Assembly (NCBI GenBank): GCA_033964015.1
Contig: JAWWUD010000110.1
Coordinates: 310,001-374,000, forward strand
Reading direction: 5' to 3'
Source of the DNA: Scolanthus callimorphus
Taxonomy: Eukaryota; Cnidaria; Anthozoa; Actiniaria; Edwardsiidae
DNA length: 64,000 nucleotides
Position numbers and translations under genes: made by a program. Position 1 is the first letter of the stretch. Each line of letters opens with the position of its first letter. Shown piece after piece: positions 35,701 through 46,099 of this stretch. The notes under the pieces are model-generated. The model saw only the letters and a program-made list of their open reading frames with translations. It did not search any database and was not told where the DNA came from.

Positions 35701-35960
35701 TAGAGCAAAATTATTCATTCCTACATGGGATATTGTCAACTTTGATCATAATGTCTGACTAATAAGAGGGCGTCATTCTTTCCCTTACAGTGAAATATAA
35801 AGGGAAAAACAAATGCTCCCACTGGTGTTGCTATGTTTTGTTTAAGTCTGCCTTCTCAAGTTGAATACTAATTTGTCTCTGAATCAATTAAATTGGTGCT
35901 TGAACATAGTGCGCAGAATCGAACTAAGTTTCCTCATTAACGTAGTTCGTAACGAGTGTG
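32718..35960. mobile_element. 3.2-kb long-inverted-repeat element with 5-bp TAGGC target duplication
   Basis: Left end CACACTCGTTACGAAC and right end GTTCGTAACGAGTGTG bound inverted arms of about 660 bp (landmarks TTAATGAGGAAACTTAGTTC, TCAACTTGAGATGGC and AAACATGTATCTAGCTGG). TAGGC flanks both ends (32713-32717, 35961-35965). The flanking satellite reads through cleanly (GTCTAGGCCACCAGATGAG) once the element is removed. Ends that start CAC and a GC-rich 5-bp duplication recall Transib/RAG-type elements, but no transposase is present. Confidence 0.75.
33550..34320 (+). repeat. two-copy tandem duplication (~400 bp) inside the 3.2-kb element
   Basis: Copies start near 33550 and 33959. Shared stretches include GTGGGCGTGTTT, TTGGAAAAGATTCACC, GCTAAGTTCTAATTCAAGC and ATTCAAGTTTGAACAAAC. 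No frame is conserved between them. Confidence 0.75.
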
Positions 35961-36574
35961 TAGGCCACCAGATGAGCGAAATGAGGTGGTCACGTGATAT
36001 GACGTCATCAATGACGTCATCTATGCTTGAAAAATCAATATCACGTGAAGGGAAGACTCTAAGACAACAAAACTTGGGTAGTGTAGTCTAGGCCACCAGA
36101 TGAGCGAAATGAGGTGGTCACGTGATATGACGTCATCGATGACGTCATCTATGCTTGAAAAATCAATATCTCGTGAAGGGAAGACTCTAAAACAACAAAA
36201 CTTGGGTAGTGTAGTCTAGGCCACCAGATGAGCGAAATGAGGTGGTCACGTGATATGACGTCATCGATGACGTCATCTATGCTTGAAAAATCAATATCTC
36301 GTGAAGAGAAGACTCTAAGACAACAAAACTTGGGTAGTATAGTCTAGGCCACCATATGAGCGAAATGAGGTGGTCACGTGATATGACGTCATCGATGACG
36401 TCATCTACGCTTGAAAAATGAATATCTCATGAAAGAAAGACTCTAAAACAACCAAACTTTGGTACTGTAGTCTAGGTCAGCAGATGAGTAAAATGAGGTG
36501 GTCACGTGATATGACCTCATCGATGACGTCATCTATGCTTGAAAAATCAATATCTCGTGAAGGGAAGGCTCTAA

Positions 36575-36962
36575 GGCCCCGTCCACACTACGCCGGCTAA
36601 ATTTGAAAACGGCTAATTTTTTATACGGTTGTGCCTTCCGTCCACACTACGCCGGCTAAATTTCCCACCGAAAACGGAGCTTTTCGAAAACGCTACCGAA
36701 AGTGGCTAAATTTGAAAACACCGGCTACGCGTTTTAGTGTGGACGGCGAAAATGGATCTTTTCGAAAACGATGACCTCGTAGCACACGTCTGTAAGGAAA
36801 TTATGACCGCGGGCTCTCGTTTTTCTTTTTCGCACATGCGCTTAGCTGACGTTGTGGTGCGTTTTCACATTTAGCCGGCGTAGTGTGGACAGAAAATATT
36901 TGTTCCGTTTTCGAGGAAAATTAGCCGTTTTCAAATTTAGCCGGCGTAGTGTGGACGGTGCC
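36575..36962. mobile_element. PIF/Harbinger-type MITE (388 bp)
   Basis: The termini are GGCCCCGTCCACACTACGCC and (in complement) GGCACCGTCCACACTACGCC. TAA is duplicated on both sides (36572-36574, 36963-36965). The interior repeats the motif GGCTAAATTTGAAAAC in both orientations. It sits at the same unit position as the Harbinger element at 17765. Confidence 0.85.
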
Positions 36963-37824
36963 TAAGACAACAAAACTTTGGTAGTGTAGTCTAGGTCACC
37001 AGATGAGCGAAATGAAGTGGTCACGTGATATGACGTCATCGATGACGTCATCTATGCTTGAAAAATCAATATCTCGTGAAGGGAGGACTCTAAGACAACA
37101 AAACTTGGGTAGTATAGTCTAGGCTACTAGATAAGCGAAATGAGGTGTTCACGTGATATGGCGTCAGCGATGACGTCATCTACGCTTGAAAAATGAATAT
37201 CTCATGAAAGAAAGACTCTAAACCAACCAAACTTGGCTAATGTAATCCAGGTCACCAGATGAGCGAAATGAAGTGGTCACGTGATGTGACGTCATCGATG
37301 ACGTCATCTATGCCTGAAAAAATCAATATCTCGTGAAGGGAAGACTCTAAAGCAACCATGTAAACCATGTACACATGGGAATCCCTTTCATTCACACAGA
37401 ACATTTTATAACCAGGAGCTCCGCTTTTAGCCAGTGGCTAAATCTATATATTACAGTTTTCCAATCATGTCCTATGATTTTTGACACTGTAAAAAAGTTT
37501 TACGTGCAAGGAAGGAGTCAATGAGCAAGGAAAGCGTTAAAAGACTAAGAAGCTTTGTACAAAGCCACGAATTGATCTGCTAAAACAGGAATATTCACAA
37601 CCCAGCCCTACTTCTTCCTTGGCTATACTTTCTAATGTTTGTAATAAAATGCTGTATTTCAACCAATAGCTTAGCAATTCAAAATTAACTTTATCAACAT
37701 ACTATCTTCTATTTGACAAATCAATACCTTATCATGATTTCCAGAAGGTCCTACGCTGGAAATGCATCGAAAATCAGAGATCCTATTCCTTTGTTTTTCG
37801 TATAAAATCCATCATGGCTTACTC

Positions 37825-38943
37825 TGTTCCTACTGTATATAAATGACATCTGTGAAGCATCAAAGTCCCAGGTCAGACTCTTCGCGGATGATACGATCAT
37901 TTATCGCCCAATTTCTACGACGGATGACCACACAGCGCTCCAAGAAGATCTGGACAGTGTGTACAAATGGTCATCGGCATGGCAAATGGAATTTAATGTG
38001 ACAAAATGTTACTTGCTATCAGTAACGAAGAAGAGGAAACCATCAACATACGTTTATACTGCAGACGCGAAGCCCTTTACTCAAGTGGCGGACCAAGACT
38101 ATCTTGGAGTGAATCTTTATTACAACATCTCGTCATATAAAAACATAAATATAAATATAAATACACGTCGTATCATATATACATTGCACAGATACTGTAG
38201 GCCTGACACTTATTGAGGTGTGTCTGTCATATCAATTATTGACATAAGGAGTAAGATGTAACGAACAACTACGCTGGGGGCCCCACTGCTCTAAAATTGC
38301 GACGAAGGCTAATAGAACCCTAGGCGCGATAAGAAGGACCCTGAAACCCTGCGAACCTGCAGTTAAAGAGCATGCATATTTATCCCTTATAAGACCATCA
38401 CTAGAATACGCTTCATCAGCGTGGAGTCCATATACAGATACAGACATCCAACGGCTAGAACAAGTACAAAATAACGCGGCGAGATTTGTTACGAACAACT
38501 ACAGCTTCCAAGCTAGCTCGACGGAGCTTGTTAACCAACTTAATTGGGACACGCTGGAAACTAGGAGACTTTACCATCAGTCAGTGTTAATGTTCAAATT
38601 TCATAATAACCTTGTGGCCTGCCCTCTGCCTACTTCCGTTTCTCAACCTACGCATAGAATCGCTAGGAGGCATAATCATAGTTTTTTGCAATTACAGTCT
38701 AATATCCTATCCCATAATTATTCCTTTTTCCAAGAGCTATACGAATCTCGAACCTACTACCAAGAAATGTTGTAAACTTAGAAACCCTAGAGGCATTTAA
38801 AACAGCCGCTCTGCCAGCCATCAGGCAGCTAAAGGTGCCTTCGCACCTACGCCGGCTTTAAGCTGACTACCCACCCATTATTAGCGTAAGCTACATTATA
38901 CTGCGGTATAGGGAGTATCATTTAAGTATTTAAGTATTAAGTA
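37825..38943 (+). pseudogene. 5'-truncated LINE, RT C-terminal half
   Basis: Plus-strand coding remnants include L-F-L-L-Y-I-N-D-I, VRLFADDTIIYRP (catalytic Asp pair), WQMEFNVTKC, DYLGVNL, LRPSLEYASSAWSP-like I-R-P-S-L-E-Y, and LEQVQNNAARFVTNNYS. This is the typical order of the C-terminal half of a LINE reverse transcriptase. Frameshifts and an AT-rich insertion near 38140-38260 break it. A TTTAAGTA-type microsatellite ends it at about 38924-38943. Confidence 0.8.
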
Positions 38944-39590
38944 TGGCGGCATGCATGGTCTGTTTTGACGGGTTGCCTGTGGAAGCGAGGACACAGCCAA
39001 ACTACCAAAGGTTTTCTGGGTAATACTCAACATGGCGATTCTATCGTTCGAGATTTGCAACACAAGGTTGGATTTTATTCCTTGGATGTGTGGTTTTTGG
39101 AAGAAGAGACATTTAATTCACAAGTTTAGGAGTTCAATTAATCAGTACATCAGATTGAAAGTGTAAAAGGTGGATTCATTTGCTTGCCAAATGCAGTCAG
39201 CAAATATGTTTACTACCGGCAAACTGTCAAGCCAGAGTCAGGGATCCCATGTATTAAATATATACAAAAGGTCAGTTTTTGTAGACTAACTTCTAATTGA
39301 AAAGGATTCTTGATTTGTTTCGTCAAGAAATATTTTTATAGTACATAGTAACAATATTTGCATATAGGCTATAAAAAACATTGTGTGATTCCAGAAATTA
39401 TCCATAGCTCCCATTGAAGGGTTTGTGATATGACCTCTCCCCTAGAAAAAAATGCAGTGATTGTTTGGAAATAAAATCCTGCCAGCCCTCTGGAATTTAC
39501 AGATTTTTTTTCAGGAATCACATACGCATACCGTGTCTACAAGTAGAAAGCACTTGATTGGGCTGTTCCGTTTTATATCCATTACCCCCC
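38944..39590. other. no feature recognised
   Basis: Spacer with only short frames. No repeat boundary was found. Confidence 0.35.
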
Positions 39591-39846
39591 TATCAAGGAA
39601 CCTTGAATTTCCACAGGGGCCATTGTGTTTGACCCTGGAATTTCCACAGGGGTTGCTGTTTTTGACCCTGGAATTTTTACAGGGTCATTCATTTTATCTC
39701 AGAATTGCCACAGGGTATGCATCCGAAACTTTGCAATTTCCACAGGTGCACAAGAAAAAGAGGAATTTTTCGACAGGGGTTGCTTCAAATTTACACAGGG
39801 GTTATACAGGAGCCTGGAATTTCCACAGGGGTAGAGTTCCTTGATA
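39591..39846 (+). repeat. TIR-bounded block of degenerate GAATTTCCACAGGGG repeats
   Basis: TATCAAGGAAC at 39591 and GTTCCTTGATA at 39846 are inverted ends. Between them GAATTTCCACAGGGG recurs about eight times with substitutions, at irregular spacing of roughly 30-40 bp. Frames through it (E-F-P-Q-G repeats) are products of the repeat. Confidence 0.75.
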
Positions 39847-39860
39847 AAATTGATACAAAT

Positions 39861-40136
39861 TTATAAAAGTTTTTCTTGATAAAATTGTGTTCTCATACGG
39901 AAGTCGATCATCATTCCTGCATCAATTCCAACCCGTTGCTTAAGCATTTCTTGTCTCTCCAGTATTTGTACGATAAAGTAGAAACAAAGTTCAAAAATAA
40001 GTTTTAACTCTTTGCCCTTGTTTTCACGTTCTGCTTGATAGAATTGCCATATCTTGCTTTGTACTTTCCCAGAGCGATTCACTGTGATTTTCATACATTC
40101 CCGAGTGGGCAAAACATTTTCACTTCTCGGCTTCAT
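39861..40136 (-). CDS. uncharacterised 91-residue ORF downstream of the cassette copy
   Basis: The ATG overlaps the stop of a short hydrophobic frame (ATGA at about 40133-40136) that starts in the duplicated promoter cassette (M-F-I-S-Y-V-L-M-V-L-I-V-I-P-L-I-Y). The ORF is basic at its start (MKPRSENVLPTRECMK) and has a hydrophobic stretch (LIFELCFYFIVQIL). I do not recognise it. A one-base shift would join it to the leader as a membrane-anchored protein, so it may be a frameshifted relative in design of the gene at 4526. No sequence similarity to that gene is visible after the leader. Confidence 0.2.
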   Translation of the reverse strand: MKPRSENVLPTRECMKITVNRSGKVQSKIWQFYQAERENKGKELKLIFELCFYFIVQILERQEMLKQRVGIDAGMMIDFRMRTQFYQEKLL

Positions 40137-40153
40137 ACCTTCAAAACGTATGC

Positions 40154-40588
40154 GTAGATCAGAGGTATCACAATCAAGACCATGAGAACGTAAGATATGA
40201 ACATCGTAAATGACTAAACCGTTTTATACTCTATTACCTCTACACTTATTAAAATATTTCAAGCAGCAAAATATGACATCATCTCGTTACTCAAATATGA
40301 CTACAGACTTGCGGATCAGGACCTAAGGGGATGAGTCATCGACCAATCCTTAATTCCCAAGGGGGAGGGGCTTCCGGGTAGCTCTAATCCCTCTAACAAT
40401 AGGCGGTAATCCTCCTTTTGTGTCGTCTGATCCGGCCCGGTCGGCCTGTTCCGCCGCTTCCTTAAGACCTCAACAATAGGAGCTAATCCTAGAACAATAG
40501 GAGTAAATCCCTAGAACAAAAGAGGGGATATGCCCTTGGCAGCTTGCTATTGTGTCGTTCAGCTCTCATAATATATCTACTTGTGCTC
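40154..40588 (-). repeat. promoter/leader cassette, copy 2
   Basis: Reverse-strand copy of 4141-4575 with scattered substitutions. It keeps the TATAAAACGGTTTAGTCATT box and the hydrophobic leader start. Copy 2 runs into different downstream sequence from copy 1. Confidence 0.8.
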
Positions 40589-40684
40589 TAATGCTTAAAT
40601 ATAACTTGTTTCCCTACGACTTGTCGTGTGGAAAGTGCATTTGTTTCCTCTGAGTCTTCGGGAGAAGCGATTCAGTAGTATACA

Positions 40685-41114
40685 GAATAGCGGTTCTACG
40701 TCCGATGGATCACGGTGGATCTATGGATCCACCATGAACGTTGCGTGACGAGCGAAAAAAGTGGCGTCTCAAGTCACGCAAATGAAAATGACGTCATCCA
40801 CGAAAACAATAGGTTGTCTATACTTGCCAGGACTTGCCCGATCATCAGAGGGGCTTGCCCGATCATCAGAGGGGCTTGCCCAGACATATTAAAACCGGAA
40901 GTACAGGATGATAATATATTATATATTGCAGAAGGTAATTAGTAGTTATAAATTGTAGTATACTTTTTGTAGCAATAGCTAGATGAGAAAAAAGTAGTAG
41001 TGTTTTCGTGGATGACGTCATTTTCACTTACGTGACTTGAGACGCCACTTTTTTCGCTCGTCACGCAGCGTTCATGGTTGATCCAAAGAACCACCGGACG
41101 TAGAACCGCTATTC
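40685..41114. mobile_element. foldback MITE (430 bp)
   Basis: GAATAGCGGTTCTACGTCCG and its complement form the ends. The inverted arms extend about 125 bp through GAGCGAAAAAAGTGGCGTCT and AATGACGTCATCCACGAAAAC. The centre has a two-copy direct repeat GGCTTGCCCGATCATCAGAG. No target duplication is obvious and there is no coding content. Confidence 0.8.
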
Positions 41115-43939
41115 ATGAGGAGCTTAGGCCACAGAAAAATCACGCCCCCACTTTCAAGAGGTCTGCCATTTATGCTAAGGGGATTATTGACAGTAGCTGC
41201 TCCATATCAATTAGCGCTGGAAAGCAGTGGTGTATTGTTTCCTTTGAGATGAATGATATGCTCGGATATTGACCGGTACTACTAGTTACTCTCGCTCTGG
41301 TGTAGTACCTCGCTCGCCAACATCTGAACAAGAAATAGATCATCCACTAAGCATAGGAAGAGCTCTGACCCCATTCTTCTGCAAGGATAGCCAACTTTCT
41401 TCGATTCACTACAGCAGCAATTTGATCATGTGTCCCGTTATGTTGCAAGTAGTAGTAGAGCTTCCCGGGAAATCAGTACAACAGAGAAGTATAACGTTGC
41501 ATACACAGCTTTGTTATATTTGCAAGTACTGCGCTGGTTTGCTGCTACTTTTAGGAACATATTAACATGGATGGTCACGTTTATCTGCAGCACTCACTGT
41601 TCTTCAGAGGGGAAAGCTTTTCTGTTTGTTCAATTTGTACAAAGCGTAGTATTATGTTTTCAAACGCTGATTTATTGAGTACATAAATAACATCGATGAA
41701 TTTCGCGCGCAAACTGCAGAGCTGATTTTTTTACTTCACAGTGTAGTAATTGTCTAGTAATAAACGAATAAGCCTACATTATCGCCGCAATGGAGGATAA
41801 TTTTTGCTTGAGCATTTGTAGGTGACTGGAGACGACTTTTATTTCAATGAATATTAGTGCAGAACTCACCGGCAGATCCCGCGTTTAGTCTCAGTTTCAC
41901 CGGGCGCGTCCTGAACGGCTCTGAAAACTTGGTTCAGTCGCTTGGAGTGGAAAGCTTTACCGTTGTTCAAATGACACATTTGTTAGCAACGGGCTATTAA
42001 GATGACTCATCTTTCGGTAGCGCTTGAAACTTCAAATGGCTTCATTTTGAGCTAGTTCAATTTTTCACAGAAAAACATGAAAGAAAGTGTTTAGCTGAGG
42101 CTAATCTCGGGGCTAACGTTTCCTCCGCGGAATCTTCCAGTCGAAGTATATCGTATAGAGCGTGCTCTTGAATCGAATGGCAGTTTCAAAACGCTATAGT
42201 GCGTGGTTTAGATATAATTTTTTTCATATATTTCATACATACTTAAACGCTACATGTAAGAAAATAATTTGATTTAAGGACCTTAAAGCGAGCGCACTGT
42301 GCGTTTCTTTTCACTCAGGGATAACAAGACATCGAGCTCATTTTCGTACAAAATACCCGATACGAGCATGAACGACACGAGCGGGAATTCGCCAAACATT
42401 GGCACGACATCGTGCAAGACAGTAGCGTGAACTAGTATTCCACGATCAAGACTGCGGGAATTCGATGCCTTGACCTTCAGAGACAGGACATCGACACGAC
42501 GCTTCGCTGGGCGCCGGAATTTCAGATATCGGGGGTATTTCAGATATCCCCTAAGCCACATTTTTTTGTGGGCCTAAGCTCGTCATCTGTTTACTACTCG
42601 GTTCATTGCTGAAAAACAGATTCATAGATCATGGCATAGACTTCAAGAAATTGCTATTCCATCGTATAAACAGTTTTCCGATTCATATGCAACAGATCTA
42701 AGGGCTGGTTTGCACTAGCGACGGAAGCGTAAGCGAAGACGGAAGAGTAAGACCCCGTCCACACTACTTTTTGCTCCGGATACGGCTATCGTCCACACTA
42801 CAACGCCAAAAACGATCACCGAAAACGGCGAAAACAATACGAAAACGATAAGTTATTGTTCTTTGTTCGGCATAAAATCGAATTCCAGTACGGCACACGT
42901 AGATATTCGCGGCTGACTGCTCAACGAATCGTCCCCGACATATGGTAATTTTAATTTAAAAATGCATAACAAAAGACCGAAAAGCCTAAGAAAATTATAA
43001 TACGTCGGAGAGTAGCCAAGCAAGGACAAGCCCACGTGCCCTCCATTGGAATTCGATTTTGTGCCGAACGGGAAACAATAGCAAATCCCAGAGCAGAAAC
43101 TACAGAAATACATCCAATGTTTATCGATCTCTGCGTTCCCAGTTGAACGCCTTAGAGGATTTCAATTGATATGAAACTTCAGAGACAAACTTTACATTGA
43201 TTCATTTGTGTCGTCCAAAAATTTGATGCGAAAAAAACTACGATTTTTTAAATCAGACCAAATTTGTTGAAAGTAGGCCCAAATTTAGCGGCGAGCTGAT
43301 GCGTGGGGCAATTATGTTGATAATTACATTTGTATCCTTTTCGAAATCGCAAATAAATATGTAATTCTTACAAAAAGCATGACCTTCCTTATAAAAACCT
43401 TCAATATATAACCAAGAAGTACCAAACTCTGCCATGTTAATTCCACTACACTGAATTTTACATAAATTATAGCCCTGATTTAGAAATCCTAAAATATCTT
43501 CAAATCGGGCTTGTAGAATTTAGTCAAACTTCGGTTACACGTAGGCAATCGGTCAATCTCGAGGTACCGTAGAGCATTTATTGAAAAAACATCGTTACAG
43601 CCTGAAACTGGGGTGAGAGTAAAATTAGGCGTGGCCTGATTGTCACGTGATACTAACTCCGATCTCCCCAAATTTTGTACTAACATGTATTTCAGTCTAT
43701 GTGTAGTAGCTATGTTATATTGGCTGCGCGATAGAAATCAACCTGTTTTTATATGAGAGGTTCAAAATTGGTTGGCATGGGTGCAAAATTACAGGGTCGA
43801 TCCACCTTAATCTGCAACTTTACGTATCTGTTCTAGAGAACTTACAAAAATCGGTACCCTGCCAGAAAAAGAAAGGCCGCTTTCAGTTATTTTCGGTTAT
43901 TTTAACCCTATTTTGACTGGGCTTTTTTGACCACCTGTG
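41115..43939. other. mostly unannotated; partial MITE ends at 42.7 kb
   Basis: Near 42712 GGGCTGGTTTGCACTAGCGA looks like the start of a MITE. It is followed at about 42752 by GACCCCGTCCACACTAC, a Harbinger-type terminus like the one at 36575 but without a matching right end. Other frames (42283-42561, 42853-43113) are unsupported. Confidence 0.4.
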
Positions 43940-43971
43940 ACTGGGGGGAGGAGGGGGGGGGGGAGGGGAAC
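43940..43971 (+). repeat. G-rich tract
   Basis: GGGGGGAGGAGGGGGGGGGG-type run. Its length may be unreliable. Confidence 0.85.
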
Positions 43972-44257
43972 CACTGGGGCTATGATCATCAAACTTTCAC
44001 ACAACGACCATGAGCCTTAGACAAATCACCACACCCATTTTTGTCACGTGGGAGCAAAATGTGACGTCACAATGACGTCATTCTCAGTGTTTTATCAATT
44101 TTTAAGTAATTTTAATTAACTTGGTAGATGATACTCTAAAAGCCAACTAATTAACATCAAGATAATGTAAATGTAATAATTTGTGACATTAACACATAAA
44201 TTTTATTAAACTTGCGTCATAATGACGACTTTTGAAAATATTGTACGCCACCTTTAT

Positions 44258-44335
44258 TACACTAAGGGCCTACTTTTATTACATTTGGGGCCTTTATTAC
44301 ACTTAGGGCCACTTATTACATTTAGGGCTTCTACA
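44258..44335 (+). repeat. short tandem repeat around TTATTACAYTTAGGGCC
   Basis: Four imperfect units of about 20-27 bp (TTATTACACTAAGGGCC, TTATTACATTTGGGGCC, TTATTACACTTAGGGCC, TTATTACATTTAGGGC). Confidence 0.75.
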
Positions 44336-45276
44336 GGCCTAAGGGTCTTACGTCGCGTGAAAACCGGCTCGACGTAAGCATAATGTATTACGCATGCTCA
44401 GACACTTCTTTCGTAACCATGCCCTCTCGACTGTAAGAGGCTGTCCGCATAAGAGCGGTCCGATCAGATTCGCATCAGAAAATAAAAGTTCCTAATATTT
44501 TGTTTGTGGAAAGGACGAACTCATCGCGCCGCCAGACAGCGAAATTTAGGCCGACTGAACGATTGAATTTTAAGGAAATCGAGAGGCGCGTCGTAACAAA
44601 GCGAACGCGTGTTGGCAAATTATACTTACACAGCAGAATTGACTTACATTTCAATAGTCAGAAACTAAAATATTATAGAATTAGGTTAAAATTCAACCCA
44701 ACCAGGCCTAGTTAGCCTGCGTAGCAAGCGTTTCCGTTGGGTTTCAGGGGACAGAGAAGACGGAGAAAGCCTGAAGCTCGAGATTTTCGATAATTTTACC
44801 TCCGTGTAAGAATCTCACAACTGACGTCATCAAGCTGGTTTCGTTTTTGGTGTGCTAATTGCTATATTTTGGTGTGCTAATTGCTCATTTTCGGCCTAAA
44901 ATGACTGGACTATTAGATTTCATGAAATGAAAATGAGGAATTTTCAAAACTCAAAATAAGGAAGTTGCCATTGGAGGATTCGGGTGGACTTTTTCTTGTG
45001 TACTAACGGAACACTAGTAAACATGTTCCTGGTGAAAAACCTTTGTTATCATTTTTGTCCAACCTTTTCATTCATTTACTGGACTATTAGCTGGTGAATA
45101 GGGACCGATAAGAAAAGAACATCAGAAAACACTAGACACTAAACGGTTTTTCGGTCTCCATTCACCAGCTAAGGCGTCCGTGGGCAGCTGTAATGTATGC
45201 TCAGCCTCGTTTCCATGCAACTTTCCGCAATTTTTTAAAAGGTCTATAGGGAGAGTCACTCCACTAGCCGAGTCCA
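44336..45276. other. no gene recognised
   Basis: It includes a 24-bp direct duplication (TTGGTGTGCTAATTGCT, about 44858) and a small inverted pair CTGGTGAATAGGGACCGA / GGTCTCCATTCACCAG at about 45083-45175. Confidence 0.4.
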
Positions 45277-46099
45277 GGGGGTCGTTTCTCGAAACGCACG
45301 AAAACTTTTCGAGCACGATAAATTACCCGAAAAGCGTGCGGATGACGAATTTTGCGTTTCTCGAAAAAATTGCGTCATTTTTCGCCCCTTGATAAGGGGA
45401 GAAACCCTTCTCCCCTAAACTTTTTCGGGTTTCCGAAAATCCTCAGAATAGGGAAGAAAAATACCAAAATGAACTACGATTTTTCACTCCTTTGCGACTT
45501 TATTTATCCCTCTAGTACCTGCGAAGTTGAATTTCCCCGAAAGTGCATGTTTCTTCTCGTAAAACATCCATTTATGAAGGTGTCTTGCTTTGTTTCCAAA
45601 GTTTCTTTCTTTGTCGCGAAATGGTTTCCCGGTAACTCTCCCGAGTTGCTTTTACCGCCATCCCGATAAAATACACCAATCAGGTGCAAGCATCTCTCTT
45701 CATTCTCTTGACAGCTCGCCTGTCAAATTTGACGAGGAGCTGTCAAACTTTTTTTGACATGTTGTAAACAAAGTACCAATGCATCTACAAGAATTCGGTG
45801 CAAAATGCTTGCTTTTTCGCACATTTTCTTGGCATTTATCGATGGAAATACCAACATGGCGATACACTTTGTCCCCTGACAGCGACGAATCGATAAGTTT
45901 CCTATGTTTTCATTGTCTATTTATGCAAAGTATTCGCAAAGTTTGGAAATTATAATTTTGATTTCGGGTTCCCGATAATTATCGGGGGGTTTTGGGAGTT
46001 TCGAGAAACACTTTTCGGGACTCCTAAATCTCACCCGAAAAACCACCCGAAAAGTTTATCGGGCCCGAAAATATCGGGCGATTTCGAGAAACGACCCCC
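45277..46099. mobile_element. TIR element with GGGGGTCGTTTCTCGAAA ends
   Basis: GGGGGTCGTTTCTCGAAA at the left is answered by TTTCGAGAAACGACCCCC at the right. Subterminal stretches (TTTTCGGG / CCCGAAAA) are inverted. Frames on both strands are chance. Its right half is also part of the tandem array that follows, so the amplification began inside this element. A diverged relative lies at 3250-3420. Confidence 0.7.

Larger units (their letters stand above)
32184..37452 (+). mobile_element. composite CRE-satellite element with inverted GGAGCTCC ends
   Basis: The head AGCGGAGCTCCTGCGCGGGC at 32184 is answered at the tail by CCAGGAGCTCCGCTTTTAGC, so the ends are inverted relative to each other. 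Between them, in order: a GC-rich palindrome, a unit with TGACGTCATTGATGACGTAA, the ATTAAACCTATAG box, an eight-fold CCGT run, the 128-bp CRE/E-box units, and the GTACACATGGGAATCCC tail. A 3.2-kb inverted-repeat element and a Harbinger MITE have inserted into the array. There is no coding capacity, so how it moves or spreads is unknown. Confidence 0.65.

Noticed and set aside
39461..39844. 127-codon ORF with E-F-P-Q-G repeats
   Set aside because: It is a by-product of the GAATTTCCACAGGGG repeats. Frames shift between repeats and there is no start or splice support.
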